Part shown: positions 61,650 through 64,000 of the stretch, in pieces | Layout: every line of letters begins with the position of its first letter | Position numbering within the stretch: the stretch's first letter is position 1 | Assembly (NCBI GenBank): GCA_963204915.1 | Contig: CAUJHS010000045.1 | Span: 1 to 64,000 of the forward strand | DNA from: Planctomycetota bacterium | GTDB taxonomy: Bacteria; Planctomycetota; Planctomycetia; Pirellulales; Pirellulaceae | DNA: 64,000 nucleotides | Direction of reading: 5' to 3' | Notes under the pieces: model-generated | What the model saw: the letters and a program-made list of their open reading frames with translations, nothing else | Databases searched by the model: none | Told to the model about the DNA's origin: nothing | Translations under genes and position numbers: made by a program

Positions 61650-62126
61650 ATGTCAACTCGCGCGGTCATCCAACTCAAGAAGACGAGCAATCGCAAGATC
61701 GAGGACCAAGTTGACGTACTTCCGAATGGCATGGAGTACGGCTATGCTTTGGGAGAATGGTGTGAGGAAGGTTGGGAAGCGTTTGACGAGATTACCGAAC
61801 CGCTTGGTCTCCACTCCTTGGAGTCGTTCCTCTACGAACCAGACGCCGCAGATGCCGCGGATATCCTGGGAACCGTCATGAAGGATGCGCCGCCCCAGAT
61901 CAAACCGCTTGTGCGTGCTCGGTACAAGCAAGCCCAACGACGGCAAACGCCGTGGCATAAGCCGGAAGACGCGCTACCAACCCTCCAAGCCTTGATGAAC
62001 TACTACCGCCTTCAGGAAGAAGAGGATTTCGAGAACATCGAAATGGACCTGTCGATGTATTACTCCCTTCTGACGTGGTCCGCACAACTCGGCGATCAGT
62101 TTCGGATTCGGCTCAAATACGAATGA
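61650..62126 (+). CDS. Uncharacterised protein, second tandem paralogue
   Basis: 158 residues from the ATG at 61650. Shares AVIQLKKTS-RKI, PNGMEYGYALG, LGLHSLESFLYEP, VRARYKQAQRR-TPWHKPEDALPTLQALMNYYR and the ending GDQFRIRLKY with the gene at 61120. Lies 80 bases downstream of it, and the GNAT gene starts 31 bases further on, so the three may be co-transcribed. Function unknown. Confidence 0.75.
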   Translation: MSTRAVIQLKKTSNRKIEDQVDVLPNGMEYGYALGEWCEEGWEAFDEITEPLGLHSLESFLYEPDAADAADILGTVMKDAPPQIKPLVRARYKQAQRRQTPWHKPEDALPTLQALMNYYRLQEEEDFENIEMDLSMYYSLLTWSAQLGDQFRIRLKYE

Positions 62127-62157
62127 TCGTTCTCGACGGTCAAGAAAGGTCGGCCAG

Positions 62158-62655
62158 TTGCAAACTCCTCGCTTGAACCTGGTGCTGCAATCGCTCGATG
62201 ACGTGCGCGCGATGATCGCCGCGATGAGTCCTGACGATCGCGCGCAGCTTTCGGCCGATTGGTTGGCGCGCGTGGACGCGTCCACCGAAGCCGACCCGTG
62301 GGTGCATGGCTTCGCCGTGACGCATCGCGCGACGGGCGACGTGATTGGAACCGCGGCCTTCAAAGGTCCGCCTTGTGAGGGCCTGGTGGAAATCGCATAC
62401 GCCATGGAACCGGAGCACCAAGGCCAAGGGTACGCCACGGAGGCGGCCGCCGCGCTGACCGAGTTCGCCTTCGCCAGCGGGCGTGTATGCGTGGTGCGCG
62501 CGCACACGCTGCCAGGGCCGAACGCCTCGACGCGCGTGTTGACGAAATGTGGTTTTCGACTTCTGGGAGAAGTGCTTGATCCCGAAGACGGCCTGGTGTG
62601 GCGCTGGGAGAAACCGCAACCGGCCTCATCCTTGACGGATTCTTCAACGTCGTAA
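62158..62655 (+). CDS. GNAT acetyltransferase (RimJ/RimL-like)
   Basis: 165 residues from a TTG start at 62158, with AAAGG eight bases upstream and the usual N-terminal LQTPRLNLV. GNAT fold with EIAYAMEPEHQGQGYATEAAAALTEFAF, the acetyl-CoA loop, and VRAHTLPGPNASTRVLTKCGFRLLGEV. The substrate may be a protein N-terminus or a small molecule; it cannot be read from the sequence. 31 bases after the tandem paralogue. Confidence 0.88.
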   Translation: MQTPRLNLVLQSLDDVRAMIAAMSPDDRAQLSADWLARVDASTEADPWVHGFAVTHRATGDVIGTAAFKGPPCEGLVEIAYAMEPEHQGQGYATEAAAALTEFAFASGRVCVVRAHTLPGPNASTRVLTKCGFRLLGEVLDPEDGLVWRWEKPQPASSLTDSSTS

Positions 62656-62671
62656 TCTTGGGAGCCTATCG

Positions 62672-63022
62672 ATGGGCGACGTTCGCAGTCATTACGACGA
62701 CTGGTTGTGCCCCTTCTGCGGCGCCGTGGCGACTCGGGAAACCCAAGACCGCGTGCTGTGTGACAGCCGGAGCTGCTCCTGCGGCGCGATCGGCCTGGCG
62801 GCGCCTGTGGTCGACTCAGACGAAATCGTGGACGACGCGCTGGGCGTCTTCGGCGTGCAGGTCAGCGCCGAATCACGGGGATTCGATCACCTCTTACTCG
62901 AAGACCTGCGGAACGCCGGAGTCGAAGTTCGTGAGGGACAACGCACACGCGTTGGCGAAGGTTTCTGGGGCGAGTACATCAGCCTATGGTTTCGAAGACC
63001 GCACGGCGCGGAATCGGGCTGA
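62672..63022 (+). CDS. Small zinc-ribbon-like protein
   Basis: 116 residues. N-terminal CPFC and CDSRSCSCG pairs suggest a zinc ribbon. The rest is acidic (DSDEIVDDALGVFG) and has an EYISLWF-type end. No family recognised. 16 bases after the GNAT gene on the same strand, so probably co-transcribed. Function unknown. Confidence 0.65.
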   Translation: MGDVRSHYDDWLCPFCGAVATRETQDRVLCDSRSCSCGAIGLAAPVVDSDEIVDDALGVFGVQVSAESRGFDHLLLEDLRNAGVEVREGQRTRVGEGFWGEYISLWFRRPHGAESG

Positions 63023-63167
63023 CCTGCGCCCAAGCACTCGTCTTGTGCGAGGGGACGTCGGCAAGAAGTCGGCGCGTTAACCGCATTCATGGATTCGAGG
63101 AAAATGAGCTGCCGGCACACAGTACACCACCCAAAGGAAGTAAAAACACCGTAATTTAACCCCACAA

Positions 63168-63196
63168 TTGACGAAATAAACCCCCTCAACTAAGCT
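63168..63196 (+). promoter_or_regulatory. Candidate promoter of the methyltransferase gene
   Basis: TTGACG (63168-63173), 17-base spacer, TAAGCT (63191-63196), about 55 bases before the start. Confidence 0.4.
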
Positions 63197-63250
63197 AATT
63201 TTCGATCGTAGTACTTCGCTCGGGCGTCGCGAATCGGAAAGCGGTCAGGT

Positions 63251-63952
63251 ATGCATATGTGGATGCAAAACCGCCAGGTTCAGAAACTTGGCGGGGGGCG
63301 GCTGGAAAAGTTCGGCGTGCGGCTGTGGTCGCAATTGCAATTCGGGGCCATTTACTCGCGCAAGGAACGTGCGGTGTATAACCTGTTGCGCCAGGTGCAG
63401 CGCGACCGCCGCACATTGCTCACCGCCTTCGAGGGCTACCTGGTGTATTCGTCGGCCCGCGCGCAAGAGAAGCGCCCCGGCGCGTTTGCAGAAGTCGGCG
63501 TATTTCAGGGCGGTTCGGCCCGCATCATTTGCGAAGCAAAGGGCGACCGCCGGCTGGACCTGTTCGACACTTTCGAAGGCTTGCCCGCTACGACCGACAA
63601 AGACGCCGGCGTGCATCAAGCCAATCAGTACACGTGCAGCCTGGAATCGGTGCAGGAGTACTTGAAGAATTACCCGAATGTGCACTATCACAAGGGACTC
63701 TTTCCCGACTCGACGCACGACGTGCCCGAGCAAACTTACGCCTTTGCTCATTTTGACGTTGATCTGTACGCCAGCACGCGGGCTTGCCTGGAGTACTTCT
63801 ACCCGCGGATGATCCCGGGCGGAATTATGCTGTCGCACGACTACGATATCCTCGAAGGCGTCAAGCAAGCGTTTCAGGAATTCTTCGCCGATAAGCCTGA
63901 AACGATCATCGAACAACCCACCACGCAGTGTGTGGTCGTCAAAATCGGGTAA
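63251..63952 (+). CDS. TylF/MycF/NovP-type O-methyltransferase
   Basis: 233 residues. SAM-dependent class I methyltransferase. Seen: EVGVFQGGSARII (SAM loop), LDLFDTFEGLP, HFDVDLYASTRACLEYFYPRM with the metal-binding aspartates, and IMLSHDYDI. The family includes macrocin O-methyltransferase acting on sugars, but distant members also act on other hydroxyls, so the substrate is open. Three in-frame ATGs at 63251, 63257 and 63263 are possible starts. The gene ends 48 bases before the window end. Confidence 0.9.
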   Translation: MHMWMQNRQVQKLGGGRLEKFGVRLWSQLQFGAIYSRKERAVYNLLRQVQRDRRTLLTAFEGYLVYSSARAQEKRPGAFAEVGVFQGGSARIICEAKGDRRLDLFDTFEGLPATTDKDAGVHQANQYTCSLESVQEYLKNYPNVHYHKGLFPDSTHDVPEQTYAFAHFDVDLYASTRACLEYFYPRMIPGGIMLSHDYDILEGVKQAFQEFFADKPETIIEQPTTQCVVVKIG

Positions 63953-64000
63953 CGGCCGGTTGCTGTCCATCGGCGGCGCGCAGCTCCTGCGACCGTAGCC

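Overview
The window looks like a chromosomal segment of a planctomycete, probably a Pirellulales-like lineage; this is inferred from content, not from any search. The DNA is GC-rich. Lineage-typical families include a secreted protein with a C-terminal SHD1 domain, an FG-GAP plus ASPIC/UnbV lipoprotein, a PQQ-type beta-propeller, a VIT/VWA protein, a ceramidase-like hydrolase, two PIG-L deacetylases and many Tat or Sec exported proteins. I saw no rRNA gene, CRISPR array, insertion sequence or prophage. Genes are often singletons or short runs with frequent strand switches.

Left part (1-24.9 kb): a PIG-L deacetylase, Dps, the ASPIC/UnbV lipoprotein, a one-piece LarC, a Tex protein enlarged by two low-complexity insertions, a DUF4416 protein, a repeat lipoprotein, DapL (lysine/peptidoglycan precursor synthesis), a PQQ propeller, a MerR-VIT/VWA pair, a Gfo/Idh/MocA oxidoreductase, a GH10-like protein followed at once by an S9 peptidase, MtnA (methionine salvage) and a polytopic membrane protein.

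Middle (25-40.8 kb): a FAD oxidoreductase fused to a Rieske domain is divergent from an overlapping pnuC-nadR pair (nicotinamide riboside uptake and conversion to NAD). Then come a second PIG-L protein, the SHD1 protein, an ankyrin protein, a redoxin/DsbD-like membrane fusion, a Mug-type DNA glycosylase, an enoyl-CoA hydratase, two tandem paralogous membrane proteins and DnaE.

Nitrite/NO region (40.9-50 kb): on the minus strand lie nrfA (with CxxCH instead of CxxCK at the first heme), nrfH, a heme-binding DUF3365 protein, a Ric/ScdA di-iron repair protein, a class V aminotransferase, a large exported glycosidase-like protein, an 80-residue protein and a cupin. An Rrf2 regulator is divergent from the cupin and has a perfect dyad across its own promoter. 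I read this as a nitrite-ammonifying and nitrosative-stress locus; that link is inference.

Right part (50-64 kb): an Asn/Pro/Gly/Tyr-rich TPR protein and a SnoaL-like protein; an AT-richer stretch with one uncharacterised gene; a run of GH5, sialidase-like, ceramidase-like and Tat-exported genes; then an AT-richer HNH endonuclease gene beside three tRNA or tRNA-like genes (Phe-GAA with an odd T-stem, a degenerate Ile-GAT, a canonical Lys-TTT). Two tandem paralogues of unknown function, a GNAT acetyltransferase, a small zinc-ribbon protein and a TylF-type methyltransferase follow. Several candidate promoters share TTGAC(N), a 17-base spacer and a -10 hexamer starting TA and ending T (TATCTT, TAGGCT, TAGGTT, TAAGCT).
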